Part shown: piece after piece, positions 29,282-39,679 of the stretch
How positions within the stretch are numbered: the first letter of the stretch is position 1
Layout of the letters: each line of letters opens with the position of its first letter
DNA from: Stenotrophomonas sp. Marseille-Q4652
Lineage (GTDB): Bacteria > Pseudomonadota > Gammaproteobacteria > Xanthomonadales > Xanthomonadaceae
Reading direction: 5' to 3'
Length of the DNA: 64,000 nucleotides
Assembly (NCBI RefSeq): GCF_916618915.1
Contig: NZ_CAKAKE010000001.1
Location: 992,001-1,056,000, forward strand
Position numbers and translations under genes: made by a program
Notes under the pieces: generated by a model
Told to the model about the DNA's origin: nothing
The model's database searches: none
What the model saw: only the letters and a program-made list of their open reading frames with translations

Positions 29282-30478
29282 ATGGCACAAGTCATCAATA
29301 CCAACGTAATGTCGCTGAACGCTCAGCGCAATCTGTCCACCAGCGGCTCGAGCCTGGCCACCACGATCCAGCGCCTGTCCTCGGGCCTGCGCATCAACAG
29401 CGCCAAGGATGACGCGGCCGGCCTGGCCATCTCCGAGCGTTTCGGCACTCAGATCCGCGGCCTGGACGTTGCCGTGCGCAACGCCAACGACGGTATCTCG
29501 CTGGCCCAGACCGCTGAAGGCGCGATGGTCGAAATCGGCAACAACCTGCAGCGTATCCGCGAACTGTCGGTGCAGTCGGCGAACGCCACCAACTCCGACA
29601 GCGATCGCGCTGCGCTGGACGCCGAAGTCAAGCAGCTGACCTCGGAAATCGACCGTGTCGCCCGCCAGACCAACTTCAACGGCACCAGCCTGCTGGACGG
29701 CTCGTTCTCGGGCGCCCAGTTCCAGGTTGGTGCTGACGCAGGCCAGACCATCGGCATCAACACCATCGTGAACTCGCGCACCAGCTCGCTGGGCAGCACC
29801 GTGTTCGCCAAAGACGTGGATGGCACCGCCATCGACGACACCGCTGTCGCGGCGCTGGCAGTTGATGCTGACGATTCGTCGAAGTTGGTCGTGCCAGGCG
29901 GCAAGATCAATAACGTCGACATCGACGAGGTGAAGGTCGCCAGCGACGCAACGCCGAAGGACGTGGCCAATGCGATGCGCAATGCCATCAATGAGAAGAT
30001 GGACCAGACCGGCGTGTACGCCAAGCTGGACAAGGATGGCACCACGCTGACGCTGGTTGCGGTGAAGGGCAACACCGACATCGAAATCGAAGGTATGGAT
30101 GCTGCAGGCTTTGACACCCCCACTGCCATCGATCTGACCGACGCAAGTACCTTCGACCGCGTCCACGCCGAAGACCTGAACATCGGCACCGTGGAAGGTG
30201 CGCAGCGTGCCCTGTCGATCGTCGACAACGCCCTGACTGCCGTGAACTCCTCGCGCGCCGACATGGGTGCGATCCAGAACCGCTTCACCTCCACCATCGC
30301 CAGCCTGAATACCACCTCCGAGAACCTGTCGGCCTCGCGCAGCCGTATCCGCGATACCGACTACGCCAAGGAAACCGCTGAACTGACCCGCACGCAGATC
30401 CTGCAGCAGGCCGGTACCGCGATGCTGGCCCAGGCCAACCAGTCGCCGTCCAGCGTGATGAGCCTGCTGCAGGGCTGA
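29282..30478 (+). CDS. fliC: Flagellin FliC (intact copy)
   Basis: A 398-residue flagellin. The N-terminal D0/D1 part is [53 protein letters not shown], then [25 protein letters not shown] variable centre of about 160 residues follows, then the C-terminal D1/D0 part ([33 protein letters not shown]..., [29 protein letters not shown]). It is the only complete flagellin in the window. FliS and FliD lie downstream, and a FliA promoter drives it. Confidence 0.98.
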   Translation: MAQVINTNVMSLNAQRNLSTSGSSLATTIQRLSSGLRINSAKDDAAGLAISERFGTQIRGLDVAVRNANDGISLAQTAEGAMVEIGNNLQRIRELSVQSANATNSDSDRAALDAEVKQLTSEIDRVARQTNFNGTSLLDGSFSGAQFQVGADAGQTIGINTIVNSRTSSLGSTVFAKDVDGTAIDDTAVAALAVDADDSSKLVVPGGKINNVDIDEVKVASDATPKDVANAMRNAINEKMDQTGVYAKLDKDGTTLTLVAVKGNTDIEIEGMDAAGFDTPTAIDLTDASTFDRVHAEDLNIGTVEGAQRALSIVDNALTAVNSSRADMGAIQNRFTSTIASLNTTSENLSASRSRIRDTDYAKETAELTRTQILQQAGTAMLAQANQSPSSVMSLLQG

Positions 30479-30562
30479 TCCCCGCACCTTGCTGAGGTAG
30501 GCGGGAAGAGGCGCCTCCGCCATCTCTGCAAAAACTGAAGGCGGCGCTCAGGCGCAATCCCC

Positions 30563-30594
30563 ACGATGCCCGCAACAGACGTTGCGGGCATCGT
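30563..30594 (+). terminator. Terminator of the first flagellin gene
   Basis: A perfect 14-bp stem ACGATGCCCGCAAC/GTTGCGGGCATCGT with an AGAC loop, 84 bases after the stop. The T-tract is poor (CTTATG). Confidence 0.7.
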
Positions 30595-31075
30595 CTTATG
30601 CGCGAGGAGGTATCAGGGCAGGGTCCGGATCAGACAATACTATTCGCGCTGTTGCTGGAAACGCTTGTGCCAGCCGATCAACCGTACCAGCCATCAGCGC
30701 CTGTATGGGGATGCAGGATCTGACCGAACGTGGCTTCGCCCCCGCCCGTCTGGGCAGCCCTGGGCGCCCGCCACATGATCCGACGGATCCGCCGATGGAC
30801 CGCCGCGCGGCACAGCCGGCCCTGGATCAGAGATGCGTGCGCCGGATGTACTGGCCGACGCGGTTACTCCAATGGTGCCCGCGCCCATGCACTTGAACAG
30901 GGCTGGAATCTGTGCCCCTGTGCCGACTCCTCGTGCGGTGTTCAACCAGCGAGAACGACAGTGACCGGGCAGCCTTGCGGCGACCCAGGCGCCGCGCAGG
31001 AGCCATTGCCGCACCGGGCATTTGGTGGCTCCTGCCACCGGGTTTGACATTTCGAAAGAATTTCAGGCACTGCCC
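30595..31075. other. Intergenic stretch between the flagellin genes with no recognised gene
   Basis: About 480 bases with no recognisable protein on either strand, no ribosome site leading a plausible frame, and no flagellin-like residue. Open frames of roughly 100 codons on both strands look like GC-driven noise. The only structure noted is a short hairpin GGTGGC-TCCT-GCCACC at 31024-31039, just before the promoter of the second flagellin. Confidence 0.5.
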
Positions 31076-31102
31076 TAAAGGTTCCGCTGCGAGGGTCGTT
31101 AT
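31076..31102 (+). promoter_or_regulatory. FliA (sigma-28) promoter of the second flagellin gene
   Basis: TAAA (31076-31079), a 15-nt spacer and GTCGTTAT (31095-31102). The spacing is identical to that of the first flagellin; the second base of the -10 element differs. Confidence 0.8.
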
Positions 31103-31187
31103 TGAATTCAACGGGGCACAACGCCCTTACGGTCCTCCCCCGGGGACCCCCCTGTTAACCAACCACATTCCTTCGAGGAGCACGGCA

Positions 31188-32328
31188 ATGGCACAAGTCA
31201 TCAACACCAACGTGATGTCGCTGAACGCACAGCGCAACCTGTCGACCAGCGGTTCCAGCCTCGCCACCACCATTCAGCGCCTGTCTTCGGGCCTGCGCAT
31301 CAACAGCGCCAAGGACGACGCTGCCGGCCTGGCTATCTCCGAGCGGTTCAGCACCCAGATCCGCGGCCTGGACGTTGCCGTGCGCAACGCCAACGACGGT
31401 ATCTCGCTGGCCCAGACCGCTGAAGGCGCGATGGTCGAAATCGGCAACAACCTGCAGCGTATCCGCGAACTGTCGGTGCAGTCGGCCAACGCCACCAACT
31501 CCGACAGCGACCGCGCGGCACTGGATGCCGAAGTCAAGCAGCTGACCTCGGAAATCGACCGCGTCGCCCGCCAGACCAACTTCAACGGCACTAGCCTGCT
31601 GGACGGCTCCTTCTCCGGCGCCCTGTTCCAGGTAGGCGCCGATGCCGGCCAGACCATCGGCATCAGCAACATCGTCAACTCGCGCACCAGCTCGCTGGGT
31701 GGCACCGTGTTCGCAACTGACGTCACCGGCCCGACCATCACCGATACGGCCGTGGCCGGCCTGACTGCCGACACCGTGGACCCCTCCAAGGTCGTGCTGA
31801 CCGGCGGCACCGTAAACAACGTCGCCATCGACGACATCAAGCTGGATGCCGCCGCCACCGGCAAGGACGCGGCCAACGCGCTGCGCAACGCCATCAACGA
31901 GAAGATGGACCAGACCGGCCGACACCAACATCGAGACCGGAGGCTTTGATGACTCGGTCTTCACTGACCAGTCGGTCATCGACCTGACCGATGACACCAC
32001 CTTCACCCGCGTCCACGCCGAAGACCTGAACATCGGCACCGTGGAAGGCGCGCAGCGTGCCCTGTCGATCGTCGACAACGCCCTGACCGCCGTGAACTCC
32101 TCGCGTGCCGACATGGGTGCGATCCAGAACCGCTTTACCTCCACCATCGCCAGCCTGAACACCACCTCGGAAAACCTGTCGGCCTCGCGCAGCCGTATCC
32201 GCGACACCGACTACGCCAAGGAAACCGCTGAACTGACCCGCACGCAGATCCTGCAGCAGGCCGGTACCGCGATGCTGGCCCAGGCCAACCAGTCGCCGTC
32301 CAGCGTGATGAGCCTGCTGCAGGGCTGA
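31188..32328 (+). pseudogene. fliC: Second flagellin gene, frameshifted
   Basis: From the ATG at 31188 the frame encodes a flagellin N-terminus nearly identical to the first copy, but it shifts after INEKMDQTG (about 31915) and stops at 31949, giving a 253-residue product that lacks the C-terminal D1/D0 helices. The flagellin C-terminus (DTNIETGGF...VMSLLQG) continues in the next frame to 32328. Total length is 1141 bases, one more than a multiple of three. Relative to the intact copy, about 19 residues of the centre are missing at the same point, so an out-of-frame deletion is likely; a sequencing error cannot be excluded. Promoter, leader, ribosome site (GAGGAG) and terminator are all intact. 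Confidence 0.85.
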
Positions 32329-32351
32329 CCCCCGCACCGGTTCAGGCAGTA

Positions 32352-32381
32352 CAGAAAGGCCGCCTTCGGGCGGCCTTTCTG
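32352..32381 (+). terminator. Terminator of the second flagellin gene
   Basis: A 13-bp perfect stem CAGAAAGGCCGCC/GGCGGCCTTTCTG closed by a TTCG tetraloop, 24 bases after the stop. Confidence 0.85.
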
Positions 32382-32420
32382 CGTCTGTGACCGCGGCCGG
32401 CGTCCAGCGCCCCCGCCGGC

Positions 32421-32436
32421 TGGCACAGGCCTTGCA
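32421..32436 (+). promoter_or_regulatory. Sigma-54 promoter of fliD
   Basis: TGGCAC-N5-TTGCA, a full consensus match, about 107 bases before the fliD ATG. Confidence 0.88.
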
Positions 32437-32467
32437 GCGGCGCATGCATCGGCGCACGCGCGTGCGC

Positions 32468-32494
32468 TCAAGCTTCCATTCCGGCGGCCGATAG
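32468..32494 (+). promoter_or_regulatory. FliA (sigma-28) promoter of fliD
   Basis: TCAA (32468-32471), a 15-nt spacer and GCCGATAG (32487-32494), downstream of the sigma-54 site, with a predicted leader of about 42 bases. Confidence 0.75.
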
Positions 32495-32542
32495 CCATTG
32501 CAACGGCAGTGGCTCCGCCCGCCCACAGCACAAGGACTTCTC

Positions 32543-33895
32543 ATGGCCATCGGAACCGTCGGTACCGGTCTCGACATTCCCACCCTCGTCGCGCAGCTGG
32601 TCGCCAAGGAGCGCGAGCCGCAGGAAAACCAGATCAACGCCCTGGGCACGGCTGCGACCTCGAAGCTGTCGGCCATCAGCACCATCAAGAGTGGCCTGTC
32701 CAATCTGCAGACCGCGCTGGCCGCTCTGGTCAAGAGTGCCGACAACCCCGGCTACAAGACCACCCTGGGCACCGATGCCACCTTCACCGCCGCCGTCGAT
32801 ACCGGCGACAACGCCACCAGCCCGGTGGCCGGCACCCACCAGGTGCAGGTGCAGCAGCTGGCACAGAACCAGAAGCTCAGCTCCAAGGCGTTCGACAAGG
32901 ATGCGGCGATCGGCGGCGGTAAATTGACGATTGGCTACGGCGACACCAGCCTGGACGTGGACATTGCAGCCGACAGCAAGCTGGCCGACGTGGCCAAGGC
33001 GATCAACAAGGCCTCCGGCGGCAAGGGCGTGGTCGCCTCGGTGGTGACCGCCGATGATGGCCAGCACCTGGTGCTGACCGCCGTGGATTCCGGCGAAGCC
33101 GGCGCGATCACGGTCACCCCGTCCGGCGGCAACGGCACCCTGGATGACCTGGCCTATGACGGCACCGCCGCCTCGAAGATGGAAGTGATGGTGGAAGCCA
33201 AGGACGCGATCGTGATCGTGGACGGCTTCACCCGCACCTCCAGTTCCAACACGATTTCCGACCTGGTGCCGGGCGTCACGCTCACGCTGACCAAGGCCAA
33301 CCCGGACGTGAAGCAGACCCTGACCATCGGCCGCGACAACAGCGCGCTGAAGGCCAACCTGACCGCCTTCGTGACCGCCTACAACGCGATCAACACCACG
33401 CTGAAGTCCGCCACCGCCTATAACAGCGAGACCAACACGGCCTCGGCGTTGACCGGCGATGCTATGGTGCGCGGCCTGCAGCAGCAGCTGCGCGGGCAGC
33501 TGAGCCCCAACGTGAATGAACTGAAGGCGCTGGGCATCACCCTGGCCACCGACGGCACCTTGACGCTGGACAGCACCAAACTGGACGCGGCCATCGCCAA
33601 GGACCCGGAATCGGTCGCCAATATGTTCGGCGCCGACGGAACAGTCGGCAAGTCGATGACCGACATGCTGAAGAGCAACCTGGATGCCACCACCGGCACC
33701 ATCACCCAGCGCACCAACACGCTGAACAAGCAGATCAAGGATCTGGAAAAGCGCCTGGACGACCTGGATGCGCGCATGGAACAGGTGTCCACCCGCTACA
33801 CCAAGCAGTTCACCTCGATGGAATCGCTGGTCAGCCAGATGCAGACCACCAGCGACTACCTGACCCAGCAGCTGGCCAAGAAGACCAGCAGCTGA
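32543..33895 (+). CDS. fliD: Filament cap protein FliD (HAP2)
   Basis: A 450-residue cap protein that folds incoming flagellin at the filament tip. N-terminus AIGTVGTGLDIPTLVAQLVAKEREPQENQINALGTAATSKLSAISTIKSGL and C-terminus LNKQIKDLEKRLDDLDARMEQVSTRYTKQFTSMESLVSQMQTTSDYLTQQL are typical, the latter a coiled coil. The ATG at 32543 is preceded by AAGGA. Two promoters stand upstream. Confidence 0.96.
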   Translation: MAIGTVGTGLDIPTLVAQLVAKEREPQENQINALGTAATSKLSAISTIKSGLSNLQTALAALVKSADNPGYKTTLGTDATFTAAVDTGDNATSPVAGTHQVQVQQLAQNQKLSSKAFDKDAAIGGGKLTIGYGDTSLDVDIAADSKLADVAKAINKASGGKGVVASVVTADDGQHLVLTAVDSGEAGAITVTPSGGNGTLDDLAYDGTAASKMEVMVEAKDAIVIVDGFTRTSSSNTISDLVPGVTLTLTKANPDVKQTLTIGRDNSALKANLTAFVTAYNAINTTLKSATAYNSETNTASALTGDAMVRGLQQQLRGQLSPNVNELKALGITLATDGTLTLDSTKLDAAIAKDPESVANMFGADGTVGKSMTDMLKSNLDATTGTITQRTNTLNKQIKDLEKRLDDLDARMEQVSTRYTKQFTSMESLVSQMQTTSDYLTQQLAKKTSS

Positions 33896-33911
33896 ACCCG
33901 CACGGCGGCGC

Positions 33912-33939
33912 TCAAGTTTGGCGCTGCCGGCGCCGATAC
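33912..33939 (+). promoter_or_regulatory. Possible FliA (sigma-28) promoter of fliS
   Basis: TCAA (33912-33915), a 16-nt spacer and GCCGATAC (33932-33939) in the fliD-fliS gap. The -10 is as good as at cheV and the chemoreceptor; the spacer is one base longer than at all other sites here. Confidence 0.6.
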
Positions 33940-34025
33940 AAACAGCAACACAATGCAGGGCCCGTGGCGGGCCCTGATGCCACCGAAAGGCCATGCGCCG
34001 GGTGGCCAACCAGGAGACTCATTCA

Positions 34026-34439
34026 ATGTACGGTTCCAGCCGTCAGTACGCAGAGCAGTACCGCAAGGTCGGGGTGAACACCGCCGTGTCCGACGCCGAC
34101 CCGCACAAGTTGGTTGCACTGCTGCTGACCGGAGCGTGCGAACGCATCCGCCTGGCCGAAGCCTGCATGGAGCGTGGCGACCACGCCCGCAAGGGCAAGG
34201 CCATCGGAGAGGCCTGTGCCATCGTCGGCCATCTAAACGGGTCGCTTGATCATGAGGCTGGCGGCGAGATCGCCGGCAACCTGTCGGCGCTCTACGACTA
34301 CGTGCTGCAGCGACTTACCATGGGCAACCTGCACAACGATCAGGCGGCACTGCTGGAATCCCTGTCCCTGCTTGGCGAGATCGAGTCCGCCTGGAATGCC
34401 ATTCCGCAGCAGCCGCAGGCCGCTGCAACCAGCGCCTGA
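34026..34439 (+). CDS. fliS: FliS, flagellin export chaperone
   Basis: A 137-residue helical protein with the FliS signature YAEQYRKVGVNTAVSDADPHKLVALLLTGACERIRLAEACMERGD and later LYDYVLQRLTMGNLHNDQAALLESLSLLGEIESAWNAI. It keeps flagellin C-termini from polymerising in the cytoplasm. The start has AGGAG upstream. Confidence 0.96.
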   Translation: MYGSSRQYAEQYRKVGVNTAVSDADPHKLVALLLTGACERIRLAEACMERGDHARKGKAIGEACAIVGHLNGSLDHEAGGEIAGNLSALYDYVLQRLTMGNLHNDQAALLESLSLLGEIESAWNAIPQQPQAAATSA

Positions 34440-34445
34440 GGCCCC

Positions 34446-34751
34446 ATGCTTCCCGACAACAACATCGAGAGCCTGTACTCCGACCTCGAGGCGCTGCGCG
34501 TGGCGGTGGAAACCGAGGACTATGAGCTTGCCGAGCAACTGATGCACAGCCACGACCGCCACCTGCGCGAGTACGTGCACAGCCAGGGCGTGCGCGCTCC
34601 GCTACCCGCGCTGCAGGGCCTGCTGAAGCTGCAGCAGGCGCTGATGGCCGACATGCTGGTGCGCCGGGACATCGCCGCCGCCCGCCTGCGTGCCGGACGC
34701 CAGTCCATCCGCGCCGCCCGCGCCTACCACCAGGCAGAATCGCTGGCATGA
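34446..34751 (+). CDS. FliT-like small helical protein
   Basis: A 101-residue, all-helical acidic/basic protein (MLPDNNIESLYSDLEALRVAVETEDYELAEQLMHSHDRHLREYV...). Direct sequence identity to FliT is weak to my eye, but the size, helical content and position six bases after fliS match the FliT chaperone slot (FliD chaperone). It overlaps the next gene by four bases. Function is inferred from context. Confidence 0.7.
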   Translation: MLPDNNIESLYSDLEALRVAVETEDYELAEQLMHSHDRHLREYVHSQGVRAPLPALQGLLKLQQALMADMLVRRDIAAARLRAGRQSIRAARAYHQAESLA

Positions 34752-35329
34752 CCGACGGCCGCGCCAGCGCCATCCACCACCCGGCCGAGGTCGAGCTGTT
34801 CGACGACACCCTCGGCTGCGACCTGGCCCTGCCCGCCGAATTCAAGCTGGGCAGCGCAATCGTGCGCCCAGGGGCGGCGGAGATGCTGCTGCGCAGCGTG
34901 GCGCTGGTGGAGGACGGACGCGGCGAGGATGCCGCTGAGGAGCGTGCAGAAGCCTCCCAGCAACTGCAGCGGCTGGAGGCCAAGCTCGACCTGACCCTGC
35001 TCCTGCTGGGTCGGCTGGTGCGTCAATCCACCGACGCCCTGCCCCTGCGCCCGGTGCGCTGGTCCCGGCGTGGCCTGCGGCTGGAACTGGGCTCGCGCAG
35101 CGGTGCATCCCCGGGCAACCAGGGGCTGGCACGCCTGCAGCCCTCGGACTGGCTGCCGGACTGCGTGGAACTGCCGGTGACGGTGCTGGCCGAGGCCGCC
35201 AGCGGCTCGGGGGGATTCCACCTGTGGCTGCGCTTCCAGAGCACCAGCGACGCGCTCGAAATGGCGCTGGAACGCCACCTTTTCCGGCTACACCGGCGCC
35301 AGGTCGCCGAGTCCAGGCGAGCTCGCTGA
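34748..35329 (+). CDS. PilZ-like protein, probably not binding c-di-GMP
   Basis: A 193-residue protein. An N-terminal stretch precedes a long charged helix (about 55-95, GEDAAEERAEASQQLQRLEAKLDLTLLLLGRLV) and a beta-rich C-terminal part (LPLRPVRWSRRGLRLELG...GFHLWLRFQSTSDALEMALERHLFRLHRRQ). It resembles the non-canonical Xanthomonas PilZ proteins that have an inserted helix and form oligomers. The canonical RxxxR and D/NxSxxG motifs are not seen. It is co-transcribed with fliS and the FliT-like gene by four-base overlap. Confidence 0.65.
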   Translation: MTDGRASAIHHPAEVELFDDTLGCDLALPAEFKLGSAIVRPGAAEMLLRSVALVEDGRGEDAAEERAEASQQLQRLEAKLDLTLLLLGRLVRQSTDALPLRPVRWSRRGLRLELGSRSGASPGNQGLARLQPSDWLPDCVELPVTVLAEAASGSGGFHLWLRFQSTSDALEMALERHLFRLHRRQVAESRRAR

Positions 35330-35408
35330 TGTCTAGGCATAACGCCGCGGTTGGCGTATCCCCGCCGCTCCGTTAAGGTGGCCGTCCTTGCTCCTGCCTT
35401 CACACGCC

Positions 35409-36041
35409 GTGCGAATCCTGATCGTCGATGACCACACTCTGGTCCGTGCTGGCCTGAGCCGTTTGCTGCAGATGTTCAGCGACATTGAGGTCATCGCCGA
35501 GGCCAGCAACGCCGAACAGGCGCTGGAACTGACCTTGCAGCACGCGCCGGACCTGGTACTGATGGACCTCTCCCTGCCCGGGCGCAGTGGCCTGGACGCG
35601 CTCAGCGACGTGCAGCAAAAGGCGCCGGGGACCAAGGTGGTGATGATGTCCATGCACGACGACGCGGCGCATGTCCGTGATGCGCTGGACCGTGGCGCCG
35701 CTGGTTTCGTGGTCAAGGACGCCGCCCCGCAGGAGCTGGAACTGGCATTGCGTGCCGCGCACATGGGCCAGGTTTTCCTCAGCCCGCAGATCTCGGCCAA
35801 GATGCTGGCGCCGATGCTGGGACGTGATCGTCCGGTCGGCATTGCCGCACTTTCTCCCCGCCAGCGGCAGATCCTGCGCGAGATCGGGAACGGCCAGAGC
35901 ACCAAGGAAATCGCCGCCGACCTGGGCATCAGCGTCAAGACCGTGGAGACCCACCGGGCGCGAATGATGGAGGCCCTGGGCTGCCGTCGCGCCAATGATC
36001 TGGTGCTGCTGGCTGCGCGCCACCAGTCCGAGCTTCTGTAA
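35409..36041 (+). CDS. NarL/LuxR-family response regulator
   Basis: About 210 residues. The receiver (1-120) has ILIVDDH, phosphoacceptor D53 in VLMDLSLPGRSG and K in FVVKDAAP. The C-terminal LuxR HTH reads LSPRQRQILREIGNGQSTKEIAADLGISVKTVETHRARMMEALG. The GTG at 35409 matches the family start (MRILIVDDHTLV) but has no clear ribosome site; an in-frame TTG at 35388 has AAGGTGG upstream. It could be the partner of the NarL-type kinase at 10682, but nothing in the sequence proves that. Confidence 0.9.
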   Translation: MRILIVDDHTLVRAGLSRLLQMFSDIEVIAEASNAEQALELTLQHAPDLVLMDLSLPGRSGLDALSDVQQKAPGTKVVMMSMHDDAAHVRDALDRGAAGFVVKDAAPQELELALRAAHMGQVFLSPQISAKMLAPMLGRDRPVGIAALSPRQRQILREIGNGQSTKEIAADLGISVKTVETHRARMMEALGCRRANDLVLLAARHQSELL

Positions 36042-36306
36042 ACGACAGCTTTCTGACTCACGGTTCAGATTGGAACCGGGTCACAGAAACGAAAACCCGT
36101 CGCGCGAAGACCGTCTTTCACTCCGAACTCACGGAATCTCCACATTTCAACCACTTGCGACGCCAAAAGGGCGACGCAAGTCGGGGCGCCCCTGACGCTG
36201 CGTCAGAGAACCGACCACCCCCCTAGGGCGCCCCCCGATTCAAGACGTTCCCGGACCTGCCGAAGATGCGCCCATCGCGTCGGGGATTTGGCGCAAGGGA
36301 TTTGAA
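36042..36306. other. Upstream region of rpoN2
   Basis: A 265-bp gap. It holds a hairpin at 36154-36180 (11 bp with one A-A mismatch around an AAAAG loop), which may end the preceding regulator's transcript, and a perfect short palindrome TGACGC-T-GCGTCA at 36193-36205. I see no sigma-54 or FliA consensus ahead of rpoN2. Confidence 0.45.
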
Positions 36307-37713
36307 ATGAAGACTTCTCTCTCCGCCCAGCTTGGGCAACAGCTGCATCTGACCCCAGCCCTGCTGCAGTCGATCCGGTTGCTGCAGCTCAACGGAATGC
36401 AGCTCGAGCAGCAAATCCGGGCAGCACTGGAGACCAACCCGCTGCTGGAGCTGGAACAGGACACCGAAGCATCGTCCACCCCGGAAGCCAGCCAGGACCC
36501 GGCGCTGGATACCGCCGCGTTCGACGAACTGCCCGAGACCTCGATGTGGGACGTGGCCGGCGCCAGCTGGCGCGACGGCGACGAGGACCGCATGGCCCAG
36601 ACCCCGGCCGGCGAATCCACCGACCCGCAGCTGCGCGTGCTGCAGCAGCTGGCCCTGGAACTGGACGAGGCCGACCTGGCCATCGCCGGCTTCTGGCTGG
36701 AGCACTGCGATGACGCCGGCTACCTGGATGCCCCGCTGGCCGACCTGACCCTGCTGGCCAGCGCGCATTTCGACCGCAGCGGCGCGCACGTCGAATCCAT
36801 CCGCCAGCGCCTGCTCAACGGCGAGCCGGCCGGCATGGCCGCCACCGACCTGCGCGAATGCCTGCTGGCCCAGCTCAAGGCCCTTCCCGCCCCGGCCCCC
36901 GGCCGTCCGCTGGCCGCCCGCATCCTCAACGGCGACCTGTCGGTGCTGGCCGCCCACGACTACCCGGCCCTGGCCGCCGCCCTGGATGTCGAGGAAGCCG
37001 ACGTCCGCGAAGCCGTCCGCCTGGTGCTGTCGCTGCAGCCCCGCCCCGGTGAGCCGCTGCTTGCCGATACCAATGCAGTTGTTGTGCCGGATGTGGTGGC
37101 CTGGCACGCCGACAGCCAGTGGCGCGTGGCGCTGAACCCGGCCACCACCCACCGCGTCAGCATCAACCCGACCTACGAGCGCGCCCTGGCCGAGACCACC
37201 GAAGCCGCCCAGCCGCTGCGCGACATGCTGCAGGAAGCCCGCTGGCTGACCCGCGGCCTGTCGATGCGCTACGAGACCCTGCTGCGCACCACCCGCGTGA
37301 TCGTCGAGCGCCAGGCCGGTTTCCTGGTCCACGGCGACGAAGCACTGGCGCCGCTGACCCTGAAGGAGGTGGCCGACGAGATCGGCATGCACGAGTCCAC
37401 CGTCTCGCGCATCACCACCAGCAAGTACCTGCAGACCCCGCGCGGCACCTTCGAGCTGAAGCACTTCTTCGCTGTGCGGCTGGAAGGCGCCAGCATCTCC
37501 GGCGCCGCGGTCAAGGCCATGGTCCGCCGCCTGATCGAGTCCGAGCCGGCCGGCAAGCCGCTGGCCGACGAGGCGATCGCCGGCCTGCTTTCGCGACAGG
37601 GGGTCAACATCGCCCGCCGGACCGTCGCAAAATACCGGGAACAGCTTGATATCGCCCCGGCCCGCGAACGTCGCCGCCTGGGGAGCAAGCCCCAGCTGGC
37701 CCGCGTGGGCTGA
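36307..37713 (+). CDS. rpoN2: RNA polymerase sigma-54 factor, flagellar-cluster copy (RpoN2)
   Basis: A 468-residue sigma-54. Region I is Gln/Leu-rich (QLGQQLHLTPALLQSIRLLQLNGMQLEQQIRAALETNPLLEL), followed by an acidic region II (about 50-100), the core-binding domain, an HTH (LKEVADEIGMHESTVSRITTSKYLQTPRGTFELKHFF) and the RpoN box ARRTVAKYRE. It recognises the -24/-12 sites found throughout this window. Xanthomonads carry a second rpoN elsewhere, and the copy beside fleQ is called rpoN2; the symbol rests on that context. Confidence 0.95.
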   Translation: MKTSLSAQLGQQLHLTPALLQSIRLLQLNGMQLEQQIRAALETNPLLELEQDTEASSTPEASQDPALDTAAFDELPETSMWDVAGASWRDGDEDRMAQTPAGESTDPQLRVLQQLALELDEADLAIAGFWLEHCDDAGYLDAPLADLTLLASAHFDRSGAHVESIRQRLLNGEPAGMAATDLRECLLAQLKALPAPAPGRPLAARILNGDLSVLAAHDYPALAAALDVEEADVREAVRLVLSLQPRPGEPLLADTNAVVVPDVVAWHADSQWRVALNPATTHRVSINPTYERALAETTEAAQPLRDMLQEARWLTRGLSMRYETLLRTTRVIVERQAGFLVHGDEALAPLTLKEVADEIGMHESTVSRITTSKYLQTPRGTFELKHFFAVRLEGASISGAAVKAMVRRLIESEPAGKPLADEAIAGLLSRQGVNIARRTVAKYREQLDIAPARERRRLGSKPQLARVG

Positions 37714-37726
37714 GGAGATGGAAATC

Positions 37727-38102
37727 ATGAAGAAGCTCACCGTCCTGCTGGTCGACGACCACGAGGGATTCATCAACGCCGCGATGCGCCACTTCCGCAA
37801 GATCGAGTGGCTGGAGGTGGTTGGCAGCGCCGCCAACGGGCTGGAAGCGATCGAACGTTCCGAGGCGCTGCGCCCGCGCGTGGTGCTGATGGACCTGGCG
37901 ATGCCCGAGATGGGCGGCCTGCAGGCCACGCGCCTGATCAAGACCCAGGACGAGCCGCCCTACATCGTCATCGCCAGCCATTTCGACGACGCCGAGCACC
38001 GCGAACACGCGCAGCGCGCCGGCGCCGACAATTTCGTAAGCAAGTTGTCCTACATCCAGGAAGTCATGCCGATCCTGGAAAGCATTTCAAAGGAAGAAAG
38101 CA

Positions 38103-38110
<8 letters not shown>
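37727..38110 (+). CDS. Single-domain response regulator between rpoN2 and fleQ
   Basis: A 127-residue receiver with no output domain. LLVDDHEGF supplies the acidic pocket, D56 in [13 protein letters not shown] is the phosphoacceptor, S84 in VIASHFDD and K106 in FVSKLSY complete it. The sequence is more like NarL-type receivers than CheY. The ATG at 37727 has GAGGAG nine bases upstream; an ATG at 37718 is too close to that site. It lies 13 bases after rpoN2 and overlaps fleQ by eight bases, so the three form an operon. Confidence 0.9.
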
Positions 38111-39620
<1,510 letters not shown>

Positions 39621-39648
39621 CGGACTCTCCCCGTCAGCTTCACCCCCG

Positions 39649-39679
39649 AAAGCCACCGGCCACCGCTGGTGGCTTTTTT
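39649..39679 (+). terminator. Terminator of the rpoN2-fleQ operon
   Basis: A 9-bp stem AAAGCCACC/GGTGGCTTT running into six T, 29 bases after the fleQ stop. Confidence 0.88.

Noticed and set aside
30582..30896. A 104-codon frame between the flagellin genes as a gene
   Set aside because: It starts inside the preceding terminator, has no family resemblance and overlaps equally open frames on the other strand.
31900..31949. Programmed ribosomal frameshifting in the second flagellin
   Set aside because: There is no slippery run or downstream structure at the shift, and the missing residues relative to the first copy point to an out-of-frame deletion or sequencing error.
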